From NCBI RefSeq assembly GCF_001039355.2, contig NW_019775582.1, forward strand, positions 1-38,020: a stretch of 38,020 bases of DNA, written 5' to 3'. Numbering within the stretch: position 1 is the stretch's first letter; each line of letters starts with the position of its first letter. This document shows, piece after piece, positions 28,489-38,020 of the stretch. The notes beneath the pieces were generated by a model, which worked only from the letters and a program-made list of their open reading frames with translations, was not told where the DNA came from and searched no databases. This stretch comes from Lingula anatina (lineage: Eukaryota > Brachiopoda > Lingulata > Lingulida > Lingulidae). The position numbers and the translations under genes were made by a program.

Positions 28489-28647
28489 ACACACACATTA
28501 GCCTAAAGACCGATCAAATTTAGCTATTAGATGCGTGGATTTTTGGATTTCTAGGCCTTTTATTTTGAGGATTTTTTTCTGTGAATGAAGCACTAGGCCT
28601 ACTCTTCCACTCAAAAAACAGTAGGGACTCTACGACGCCCACACGGA
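27012..28647. repeat. 1.6-kb duplicated non-coding block, copy 1
   Basis: Matches 28650-30276 almost base for base, starting CGTACCAAATGGCACCG and ending ACGACGCCCACACGGA. Small indels and substitutions separate the copies, for example a longer C and CA tract here at 28457-28497. It ends directly against the N at 28648. No coding region survives comparison of the copies: a 4-bp indel near 27520 breaks the longest minus-strand frame. Confidence 0.85.
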
Positions 28648-28648
28648 N
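28648..28648. other. Assembly gap (single N) between near-identical copies
   Basis: An ambiguous base at the exact junction of two 1.63-kb near-copies. This is the pattern left when two overlapping contigs or haplotypes are joined without collapsing. Confidence 0.8.
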
Positions 28649-28649
28649 C

Positions 28650-30276
28650 CGTACCAAATGGCACCGTTCGCCCTCTAAAATATCAAAAATTTTAACGGGC
28701 CCCGAATCCCACGCCAAGTGCGTAGAGTACGTAATGCCTGTTTTTAAAAGGAAACCTAATAAAAGCAGATGTAGGTAGATGTCTTAGTCTATATAACTGT
28801 ACGCACTTCCAGATATGCCCTGTTTTTGTAACGCAGTAGCAAATATAAACAAGGCAGGTCCATCAAACACAGCAAACAAATCGCTCGTGAAGCGATGCAT
28901 ACATGTAATCATATGTGAAGCGCCTCATGTATTTAAGCAAGTAGAAAAAATTACAATCTAAATCATACAAAATCATTACCTGGATTTCTCTAGACAATGT
29001 TGAGTGATGATAATAACAACAACAAAACGATGACCTTGAGAAGCTGTGAGTTGGAGCATGCTCACTGAATTCACTGTATTAGATCTACACATTTGACCTC
29101 GCCGTCTGTCAGAGGACATTTAGAGTTCAGCGAAGGCATGGAAGGACAAGGCCTAGCTTTAATTTTTACGTCCAGTGGAAAGGCGGATTTTACGTTTCTT
29201 GCCGTTGTCATTTTCAACGAGATCATAGCTCTTAAACCAAAACCATAGATATCAAAATAGGCCTACTGATGTGTGTTACTTTTTAAATAAAATCTAAATG
29301 GTTTATCTCTTTTTTTTCACTAACTGTCGATCAATTAACCAAAACCGTTTTCTTAAATACTTAAATACTTTTTCATAATTCTCGTAGAAATGGAACGATT
29401 GTTTTGCGCGTCACCGGGGTGTTAGACCGTCTTACGTAAGGGAGAGGCGCGGAGGTTCTGTTTGCTCAAGGCCAAAGATGGGCTACATCATCAAAATGCC
29501 CCGGACACCCTCGTAATCTGTAAAATAATAATAATAATAATGCAATATAAATTAGAAATAAAGATAAATTGAAGAAAATGGAAGTAACCAAATTTTTTTC
29601 ACTGGGGAAAATCTGTAATGTGTTCAAACTCTATGTGAAATGCCATTTCATTCAATAAAAACGTTGCAGGAGGTACTTGTACTGAATCTTAAAAGGGCTG
29701 CATATGAATATAGGCCTATTATAAGTGAAAGAATATAAGCCGCATCGAGTGCCGCAGTCGAAGTAGGCTCCAATATAGAAAAATGATTTAAACAGCAACA
29801 CACTGTATAGGCCTAGATCAACAAATATCTAAGGATATTCTTTTTTACTCGGACTTAATTACCATTACACCTACACTGTCATCATCTCTATCTTGTCATT
29901 AGGCTACAGTCCTTTCTCGAATTTCTGCGTCATTTATTTATTTATTTATTTATAGGGCCTACAGAGATTGGATCTTACTCGTTTTAGATGTGACATGAAT
30001 CGACATAAGTTATCAGTTATCAAGCTCACTTTATTTAGATACAAAAATCTTTATCTTAGCTCTGCCTTTCACCAAGGTGCCAAAGTGCCAGTGTCAAATC
30101 ACCCCCCCCACACACACACACACACATTAGCCTAAAGACCGATCAAATTTAGCTATTAGATGCGTGGATTTTTGGATTTCTAGGCCCTTTATTTTGAGGA
30201 TTTTTTTCGGTGAATGAAGCACTAGGCCTACTCTTCCACTCAAAAAACAGTAGGGACTCTACGACGCCCACACGGA
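28650..30276. repeat. 1.6-kb duplicated non-coding block, copy 2
   Basis: Second copy of 27012-28647, differing by scattered substitutions and short indels, including a (TTTA)n tract near 29935-29950 that is longer here and a shorter C/CA tract at 30103-30126. It runs directly into the presumed piwi promoter. The two copies look like alleles rather than a fixed duplication. Confidence 0.85.
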
Positions 30277-30330
30277 ATTTGCCTGGACGGTGGATTGCGT
30301 AGATTGCGTTTGTTGGGAATTTTGTTTACC

Positions 30331-30340
30331 GTGACGTCAC
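30331..30340. promoter_or_regulatory. Palindromic CRE/ATF-like site upstream of piwi
   Basis: GTGACGTCAC, a perfect palindrome containing the full cAMP-response element TGACGTCA. It lies about 40 bp before a TCAGT initiator-like sequence (30372) and under 100 bp before the first splice donor of the piwi gene. CRE sites are bound by CREB/ATF/CREM-type factors; use here is inferred from position. Confidence 0.5.
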
Positions 30341-30371
30341 GAAATTAAGACTATTTGGGTCAGAACGTGCA

Positions 30372-30426
30372 GTCAGTTGTATCTGCAACTACGGTGAAAG
30401 CTGTTGGAAAATTAATGTAAAAGAGT
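30372..30426 (+). other. Putative non-coding exon 1 of piwi
   Basis: Begins at an initiator-like TCAGTTG and ends at a strong donor, AAGAGT|GTAAGT, at 30426/30427. The coding exon at 31950 has a good acceptor (TCTATTTTAG) only 4 bases before its ATG, so an upstream non-coding exon is required; this is the best candidate. The intervening intron is about 1.5 kb. Confidence 0.4.
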
Positions 30427-31667
30427 GTAAGTTTTTGAAATTTGGTAATTTTAATTGGTTGAAATATGTTGTGTTACAGTTTTAGATTACATATATAGGT
30501 GGCATATTAGAATGATTGTCTTCTATTTGCCAAATTATTGGGGTTTCTTTTAAACAGTTTACCCTGTGTTGTCTGTCAACGAAAAGGAAAATGGCGGTGT
30601 TGCTTCCAGTTATTATTCGTTGGATTGCATCTTTGAATTTCATTCTCCATAGTATTAGACTTTTGTAGGAAGAAGGTCGTGAAACAGATTGTGTTTTAGT
30701 CCTGGATTTGTTTGGAAGAAAGACTTAATTCCCTACCTTGTCAACTGCTTTTAAAGCTGACCAAAGTAGAGTTGGTTTGACTAGTTAGGTCAAATTTACA
30801 CCATCTGTGGTAAAAAAAAGTGATGAATAAGAACTGATTTGCAGAAAAAAAAATGCTAGCACTATGCACTGTGGCTGGTTACATATCCATAAATTCCTGG
30901 GCACTTTCGCAATATTCCCCTGTCACGTGTACGGTCCGTTCTGCTTGAACCATCCGTCCTGACCGACGTACACAGCAGGCGTGTGTATTCTTGAATGATC
31001 TGTTGTTATTCACCTGTACTGTTGTATTTGGCTAGTTCATTTCCTACCTCATACATTTACTATGATGGGGATATTTCTAGGTAAAATTCATGTGTTAATT
31101 GATAATTTTGATAGAGAATCATCCGTCCATGGATCTCCAATACTCGAACATATTAGTTGAGCAATTCATTAACTAGTTTAAAATTTAGAATAACTCATAC
31201 ATATTGCAAAAAATTATGTACATGTTAAGTTGCCAGTTGGTATTTGCTGGCCCATTGGCCCAATATATGTACATATTTCTGCCTTAGCTTCACCATTGCT
31301 TGGTATTGGAGTTGAACTGGACAGTTTCAGTATGAATGTATGTCCAAGGGATTTTATTCATGGACATAGACAGGTTGCCCCTTCAGGCTTCACTTTAAAT
31401 GATGAATCATGGATCTACGATTGTTTTACCTAAAAAGGCACAGATCAATGCATCTGGCCCTCCTGACCAGAACTAGGAATGTATGTTTGAAAATAGAGGC
31501 ATTTTTGTAGTTCTCTATGATAAAGTCCTTATAATGTTACGTACTGGTCATTTGGGGCATCTGGTCTAAAAATCTACCAACCCAAACCAGAAACTTATGC
31601 AAGTAATTCGTCAATTTAACACAATTAGGGTGCATTCCCAGAGATTTAGATGGATCCAGAGATTTAG

Positions 31668-31880
31668 ATTTAGATCAACCCAACGCCCTGGGGGTTCATG
31701 CTAAATTGCAGTCAGCCGAGCGCGCACCATAGTTAATTACCCCCTTACAGCTTTTAGTAGGCAGGACAGGCGCTTAAGCTGGCTAAGCTGACAGTAATCT
31801 AGTGAGACTTCCCACAGGGATAGATCGATCCAAAATCTATGGGAATGGGGTCGATCTAAAATCTATGGGAATGGGGTCTT
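31668..31880 (+). repeat. Dispersed repeat B, copy 2
   Basis: Inverted match to 24628-24835. Its right end carries a 24-bp tandem pair built on GATC(C/T)AAAATCTATGGGAA followed by TGGGGTC (31827-31877). It ends about 70 bp before the first coding exon of piwi. Confidence 0.7.
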
Positions 31881-31953
31881 AATTTTAGGACCAGTGCTTA
31901 CAATGCAGAATGATTATATAATATGAGTCATAAATAATTTCTATTTTAGAAAC

Positions 31954-34900
31954 ATGTCCGGTTATGGAAGAGGAGGAAGAGGGGCAGCTTTACTGGAGGC
32001 ATTGAGCAAGCCAGCCAGAAAGCCAGGCCAGCCTCCTTCCCAACCTGAACAGGTTTGTATGGCTGCATTCAGAACAGCAAAGAATCTATTCAGTGTCTAT
32101 TAGCAGATTAGACAGCAAGCTTTTTAGTGGGTTGCCGTATTTGACTCGCGAACTAGTTAGCCCACTGTTCTGAATGCAGCCTATGATATTTATTGCATGT
32201 TTATGATAAACAAATGTCAAGAGAGGTCATGTTTTTGTAAAATGTATGCTTATTTCAATATCATATTTTAGAAAATGTGACTGATTGATCTATAGCTAGG
32301 CGTGCAAGCTGTTTAGATCACATACCATATACTGTGGCAAAAGAAAATGAAATCCAATTTGATGTACATTTTGTCAGTTTTGGGTGTTAAGTTCTTTGCT
32401 GTTCAAATCATAAAATGTGCTGTCTTGGCCTTGTTGTGCAAGGGTTAGATTAAAAACGCAAGAAAAGAAAATTAATCTTAATCTGCAGTTACTCTTAAAA
32501 ACCTAAGACCATGGTTTCCTTTGATGGTATTACTCTACAATGATATTTACAGAATGTGAATGGAAGTGGACAGAATGGACATGGTTTACCCACGTCCCAT
32601 CCAGTGCCTATGGGAAGAGGGGCCTATTTGGCAAGCCTCTTACAGCAGCAACAAATGAGAGAGCAGAAAACAGAACCAATAGCAGAGACGTCTGGTCCCT
32701 TAGGTAAATGTTGAAAGTTATCAACTCATGACAGGGAATTTTTATGTGTACACTTGTGTAAACCCTTTTTTTAAGGGCAGACAAAAGTTAAGGATTAAGA
32801 ATCCAATAAAAAAATGTCTAGAAATTGAGTAAAAAGGGTCAATCGTTTCTTTTAGAAGCTGATTGAGAAACGATTCTCTTTGAAATGCAGATTATTTCAG
32901 TCAGAATTGATTTTTAACTCTGTAATATGTTAAAGGGAGAGGCACAATTCAAACAGCCACACAAGTCAGTGCAGGCAGAGGAATATTATTGATGCAACAG
33001 CAGCAACTACGACAGGCTTCTCAGTCTTCCTCACCATCTCCTTCTGGTCAGCCCGCAGGCAGGGGTGCTTCAATCCAGTCTGCCTTGGCAGCACAAACTG
33101 CACAGATGCAGTCGCCACACCTTCCAAAACACCCGTCTCCTACTGTACCCACACAGCAGGGAATTACACAGCAGATGTCCATGTTAGAAGTTGCTGATAA
33201 ACCAGCTGTGATGAAGCATGGCTCTTCTGGCCAGCCGTAAGTTTATTATCTTTCAGTATTTATTAATAATATTGTAAAACATTCATGTTGATGACTAGGT
33301 AAGAGACCACTCAATATTCATGTGTGCTTATTTCCTTAAAGGTACATATGGATCAAGCATTGGTGGAGCATGGATTTCCCAGTAACGCATATAAACCACT
33401 TCTACTAGTTACTAGGATAAACTGAATGAATCAATCAGTCAACCATAAAAGTGCTTTAATCTGGTCTTTAAATTTTTGGTCAGAAATTTAATCTACTTAT
33501 CTGACCCAGTTATACACAGCATAGAAAGCTGGCAGAAAAATTCGATCAAATATCATTTTTCGGGTAATATAAACGATGTCTTTTGGTAATATACTATTTG
33601 AATCTATATGCTGGCATTTGGTCAGCTTTTGTGGCAAAAAAATTGAGTTCATATGCATCTTTAAGTAAGGATGAGCAACACTGTAAGCGTTTTATTTTTT
33701 TTAAATATGCATATAATATGATATCACATCCCTGGTGTGATAGTTAAATGTTTTTAAAAAAAATTAACTTGAAATATTTAGTATATTTCCATCTTTGACT
33801 TTCAGAATATCACTCTCTGCAAACCATATTGCAGTTAGTTGCAATATGGAGCATGTGTTCCAGTATGCTGTCTCCTTTAGACCTGACATAGACAGCAAAA
33901 ACATGCGTTTTAAGATGGTGAATGAACACAAGGACACTATAGGCTCCACAAAACAGTTCGATGGTGCTATTTTATATCTTCCAAAGAAGCTTGACCAAAA
34001 GGTAAGAAAGTCTGTTTAGTATCATTCTATTGGTAAAAACTTTGCTTTGTCTTTCTTAACATTTGTAAAATAATTAATCCTGAACTAGGATCAAGTATAA
34101 AAGGGAATATTTGATTGCTTTTTTCACCAAATTGACATTGATTTCAACATTTTACTTGGATGTAGATGTACATTTATATTTTATTTGACTTGTGCAGAAA
34201 ATGCTTAAGTGATCCTAGAAAGTAATATTGAATGATTATACACCTGATTTACTAATGTTTGTGATACCAATAATTGAACCTGTATGTGGTGTTTTCAGGA
34301 GACAGTTTTGAAGTCCATACGTCATACTGATGGTGCTGAAATAACTATTACAATAAAGCTAGTCAAAATAGTGAGGCTTCAGTCTATGACCACATTATTC
34401 AATGTGATTTTTAGGAGGTGAGCAAGAAGCTCGAGGATAAGCATACTCCTTTTTTCCTAGAATTATTTCTAGTAAAAAAATTTTTTTTTTACTTGACCAC
34501 ATGTAGCAGCTAAATGACAGACTTACAGTATTGTATGATACTTTCATTGGATATTTTTACAGTTAACTTGTCTCTATGTCTGCCTCGTGGTCAATAGTCA
34601 AAAGTATTAATGAGTGTTTTCACAATTTCAGAATCATGAGCATTTTAGGAATGGTACAAGTGAGTCGTCACTATTATGATCCTCGTCATCCTGCCATGGT
34701 ACCACAACACAAGTAGGTTTCATTATTTTATATGTACTGCTGGATTTTAAGGAGGTTCTTTTTAAAATCAGGTGGTCATCTCAGAAAAACTTATACAAAT
34801 ACCTTGTATTTTTGTAGGTTATTTTCATTGGATTTTTACTTGGCAAACTTATAGGTCCATTCAAGTTTTTCATTGCCTTTTCTTTTAGACTCGAAGTTTG

Positions 34901-37727
34901 GCCTGGTTACATCACAGCAATACATGAGCGTGAAGGGGGGCTGCTGCTCCTAGCAGATGTTTCACACAGGGTACTAAGGACTGAAACAGTATTAGATGTT
35001 ATGTAAGTTTTCATTTGATATACTGCATGTTCTCAATCCATGTTATTTATAACTAAAACATTTTGATATAATGTAAAGATTTGTATTATTTTGTATGGTG
35101 ATATGCTAGGCATGAATGTAAGCTTATTACTGGATGGTTGGTACCACAGTTAAAGCAGATTGATAATGTAGAATTGATTCGTTATTAGTTAATGCAGAAA
35201 TGAACACTTTCATGCTATGAGAGAATTTTTGTTCAAAGAAGTATTTAGTTTCATTGCACCAAGAGCTAGAGTCATATTTTACATTAACCCTTTCCTGGTT
35301 CTAACAGTTGGTCAAGTAATCACGGGGGGAAATCCTATTAATACTGCAGAATGACACTGAATACAATGTGCTGAACTAAAAATGTCAAACATCTATATTT
35401 TTCATCAGAATGGCTTGAAATTTTCTCTGTTGATTGAAAAGATGGCAATGTATGAATGTAAAAATGTTTTTAAAAAAATCTACGTTTAGTTTCATGGAGT
35501 TTTGCGATATTCAGTACAAACATAAAGCATAAAAAAATGTAAAAAATCATGGTCTTTCAAGTAAAAAAAAATATCAATAATACTTGAAAAACAAAAAAGA
35601 AAATAGAAGTATTGTTTTTGCTACAAAGTTTCATCTGAATTTCTGTCATGAAAGTCATCTGTCTGAGTTTCTGTCATAAAAAAGAGCTAGCTTTGATCCA
35701 GCACAGTTTTGACCTTCATGTTGTCTACCTCCACCCATCAGGATTTTTGGGCCTTCTTACCTGTTACTGTTGTAGGGTTAAGGAAATTAGATAAATGGCT
35801 ATTTTGACAAATAGAGGCCATTTTGACTTATCAATCCACCTTAATCTGTGTTATTCTTTTTTGTAGGAACACAATTCTTCATCAAAAGCAAAACGGGTTT
35901 CAGGATGAGTGCACTAGACAGTTGGTGGGTTGCACAGTCATTACAAGGTACAACAACAAGACTTACAGGATTGATGATATTGCATGGGAAAAGAATCCTG
36001 AGGACAAATTTTCTACAAGCAAAGGCGAAGATATATCTTTCATGAATTATTACAAGTAGGTGCATATGTATATTATTGACTTTCGAACTTGCATAATCAT
36101 AAAAATTACTCTAGTAAGATTTTGAAAAGATGGATACAAAATATAGACATGTTATATATTGAATGTGTTATAGGNTAGCAGCTAAATGACAGACTTACAG
36201 TATTGTATGATACTTTCATTGGATATTTTTACAGTTAACTTGTCTCTATGTCTGCCTCGTGGTCAATAGTCAAAAGTATTAATGAGTGTTTTCACAATTT
36301 CAGAATCATGAGCATTTTAGGAATGGTACAAGTGAGTCGTCACTATTATGATCCTCGTCATCCTGCCATGGTACCACAACACAAGTAGGTTTCATTATTT
36401 TATATGTACTGCTGGATTTTAAGGAGGTTCTTTTTAAAATCAGGTGGTCATCTCAGAAAAACTTATACAAATACCTTGTATTTTTGTAGGTTATTTTCAT
36501 TGGATTTTTACTTGGCAAACTTATAGGTCCATTCAAGTTTTTCATTGCCTTTTCTTTTAGACTCGAAGTTTGGCCTGGTTACATCACAGCAATACATGAG
36601 CGTGAAGGGGGGCTGCTGCTCCTAGCAGATGTTTCACACAGGGTACTAAGGACTGAAACAGTATTAGATGTTATGTAAGTTTTCATTTGATATACTGCAT
36701 GTTCTCAATCCATGTTATTTATAACTAAAACATTTTGATATAATGTAAAGATTTGTATTATTTTGTATGGTGATATGCTAGGCATGAATGTAAGCTTATT
36801 ACTGGATGGTTGGTACCACAGTTAAAGCAGATTGATAATGTAGAATTGATTCGTTATTAGTTAATGCAGAAATGAACACTTTCATGCTATGAGAGAATTT
36901 TTGTTCAAAGAAGTATTTAGTTTCATTGCACCAAGAGCTAGAGTCATATTTTACATTAACCCTTTCCTGGTTCTAACAGTTGGTCAAGTAATCACGGGGG
37001 GAAATCCTATTAATACTGCAGAATGACACTGAATACAATGTGCTGAACTAAAAATGTCAAACATCTATATTTTTCATCAGAATGGCTTGAAATTTTCTCT
37101 GTTGATTGAAAAGATGGCAATGTATGAATGTAAAAATGTTTTTAAAAAAATCTACGTTTAGTTTCATGGAGTTTTGCGATATTCAGTACAAACATAAAGC
37201 ATAAAAAAATGTAAAAAATCATGGTCTTTCAAGTAAAAAAAAATATCAATAATACTTGAAAAACAAAAAAGAAAATAGAAGTATTGTTTTTGCTACAAAG
37301 TTTCATCTGAATTTCTGTCATGAAAGTCATCTGTCTGAGTTTCTGTCATAAAAAAGAGCTAGCTTTGATCCAGCACAGTTTTGACCTTCATGTTGTCTAC
37401 CTCCACCCATCAGGATTTTTGGGCCTTCTTACCTGTTACTGTTGTAGGGTTAAGGAAATTAGATAAATGGCTATTTTGACAAATAGAGGCCATTTTGACT
37501 TATCAATCCACCTTAATCTGTGTTATTCTTTTTTGTAGGAACACAATTCTTCATCAAAAGCAAAACGGGTTTCAGGATGAGTGCACTAGACAGTTGGTGG
37601 GTTGCACAGTCATTACAAGGTACAACAACAAGACTTACAGGATTGATGATATTGCATGGGAAAAGAATCCTGAGGACAAATTTTCTACAAGCAAAGGCGA
37701 AGATATATCTTTCATGAATTATTACAA
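31954..37727 (+). CDS. piwi: PIWI-clade Argonaute, N-terminal part (runs off the window)
   Basis: Coding exons: 31954-32052, 32553-32703, 32936-33236, 33806-34001, 34299-34417, 34632-34712, 34889-35002, 35867-36055. All are GT-AG and in phase, giving 416 residues with the last codon split; exons 6-8 recur at 36304-36384, 36561-36674 and 37539-37727. The N-terminus (residues 1-184) is disordered, Gln-rich and has GRG boxes at 8-10, 54-56, 84-86, 97-99 and 125-127, the type of site methylated on Arg and read by Tudor proteins. Residues 185-250 ([30 protein letters not shown]) are the Argonaute N domain. [40 protein letters not shown] and [15 protein letters not shown] are the linker typical of PIWI rather than AGO proteins. 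Exon 8 ([20 protein letters not shown]) is in the PAZ domain, which binds the 2'-O-methylated piRNA 3' end. MID and PIWI (slicer) domains must lie downstream. It silences transposons in the germ line by family knowledge. Confidence 0.92.
33444..33667 (+). repeat. Dispersed repeat A, copy 2 (piwi intron 3)
   Basis: Same orientation as 3365-3616. Clear matches: CATAAAAGTGCTTTAATC, TATCATTTTTCGGGTAA, TATGCTGGCATTTGGT and AGCTTTTGTGGCAAAAAAA, then CATATGCATCTTTAAG. Confidence 0.65.
34504..36174 (+). repeat. 1671-bp duplicated block with piwi exons 6-8, copy 1
   Basis: Identical by eye to 36176-37846 apart from two substitutions close to the right end (ACTTTCGAAC here, ACTCTCAAAC there). Contains exons 6, 7 and 8 of piwi with their introns. 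It ends directly at the N at 36175. Confidence 0.95.
36175..36175. other. Assembly gap (single N) inside piwi
   Basis: The N sits exactly between the two 1671-bp copies, so the repeat is best read as an overlap between contigs that was not merged. Confidence 0.85.
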
Positions 37728-37846
37728 GTAGGTGCATATGTATATTATTGACTCTCAAACTTGCATAATCATAAAAATTACTCTAGTAAGATTTTGAAAA
37801 GATGGATACAAAATATAGACATGTTATATATTGAATGTGTTATAGG
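36176..37846 (+). repeat. 1671-bp duplicated block with piwi exons 6-8, copy 2
   Basis: Second copy, offset 1672 bp from the first, with exons at 36304-36384, 36561-36674 and 37539-37727. The sequence continues past the end of the repeat into new DNA at 37847, so this copy carries the true downstream join. Confidence 0.95.
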
Positions 37847-38020
37847 CAGGGGTCGAAATGTTGCTTTCCCACTTTCCCGAGGGAAAGCTATTGCGAGCTC
37901 GGGAAATCTATGTCATATCTTACTTTCACGTCCAGTAAATCATTGAAAATACCCGGTGTACCATGAAAATCTGACTCCCCTAAAATGTGACTCCCCAGTC
38001 AGATTTTCATAATGAAAATG
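37847..38020. repeat. Dispersed-repeat-like DNA in piwi intron 8
   Basis: Begins CAGGGGTCGAAATGTTGC, followed by TTTCCCACTTTCCCGAGGGAAAGC with internal inverted words, and ends with ATGAAAATCTGACTCCCC and its reverse-oriented partner CAGTCAGATTTTCAT. Probably a non-autonomous element cut by the window edge. No exon is seen here. Confidence 0.35.

Noticed and set aside
31230-31433. 67-codon frame in piwi intron 1
   Set aside because: No similarity recognised, and it lies in a 1.5-kb 5' intron upstream of the well-supported piwi start.
1-38020. CRISPR arrays, operons, tRNA or rRNA genes
   Set aside because: The window is intron-bearing animal DNA. I saw no regularly spaced repeats, no tRNA cloverleaf core and no rRNA sequence.

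Overview
This window is eukaryotic nuclear DNA from a metazoan. It is AT-rich, its genes are split into many short exons with GT-AG introns, and it is full of animal-type transposon debris (pogo/Tigger, Penelope-like, CR1/L2-like non-LTR, hAT-like MITEs). The repeat content and the recurrent GGCCTA words in the intergenic DNA suggest a marine invertebrate, perhaps an ambulacrarian deuterostome; that assignment is a weak inference.

Layout. (1) 1-2396: MITEs and a probable upstream non-coding exon. (2) 2397-22406, plus strand: a 17-exon gene whose exon phases all fit, encoding about 762 residues that I do not recognise. It has an N-terminal KTYSRR motif like the PDS5-binding YSR motif, four copies of a ~25-residue NST...PDLSSI module that each lie at or near the 3' end of an exon, a long Lys-rich tail and one GC-AG intron. 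Intron 9 (7926-19578, 11.65 kb) is a nest of dead transposons: a pogo/Tigger transposase (10352-12127, minus), a Penelope-like retroelement with inverted ends (about 12926-14629) and a small HIRAN-like ORF (17151-17525). (3) 22407-24858: 3' flank and intergenic DNA. (4) 24859-26855, minus strand: a complete 5-exon MBLAC1-type metallo-beta-lactamase gene of 190 residues. (5) 26856-30276: non-coding DNA holding two ~1.63-kb near-copies separated by a single N, most simply two haplotypes placed in tandem. (6) from about 30300, plus strand: a PIWI-clade Argonaute gene with a CRE-containing putative promoter, a putative non-coding first exon and eight coding exons reaching into the PAZ domain. It runs off the window, so MID and PIWI domains are not seen. 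Exons 6-8 occur twice (34504-36174 and 36176-37846) around another single N, almost certainly an assembly duplication.

The three host genes do not form an operon. Gene 1 and MBLAC1 converge tail to tail; MBLAC1 and piwi diverge head to head. By family knowledge, PIWI binds piRNAs and silences transposons in the germ line, and MBLAC1-type enzymes are nucleases implicated in replication-dependent histone pre-mRNA 3'-end processing. A chromosome or cohesin role for gene 1 is only a motif-based guess. The best lead for something undescribed is gene 1, followed by an eroded hammerhead-like three-way junction in the Penelope-like element.
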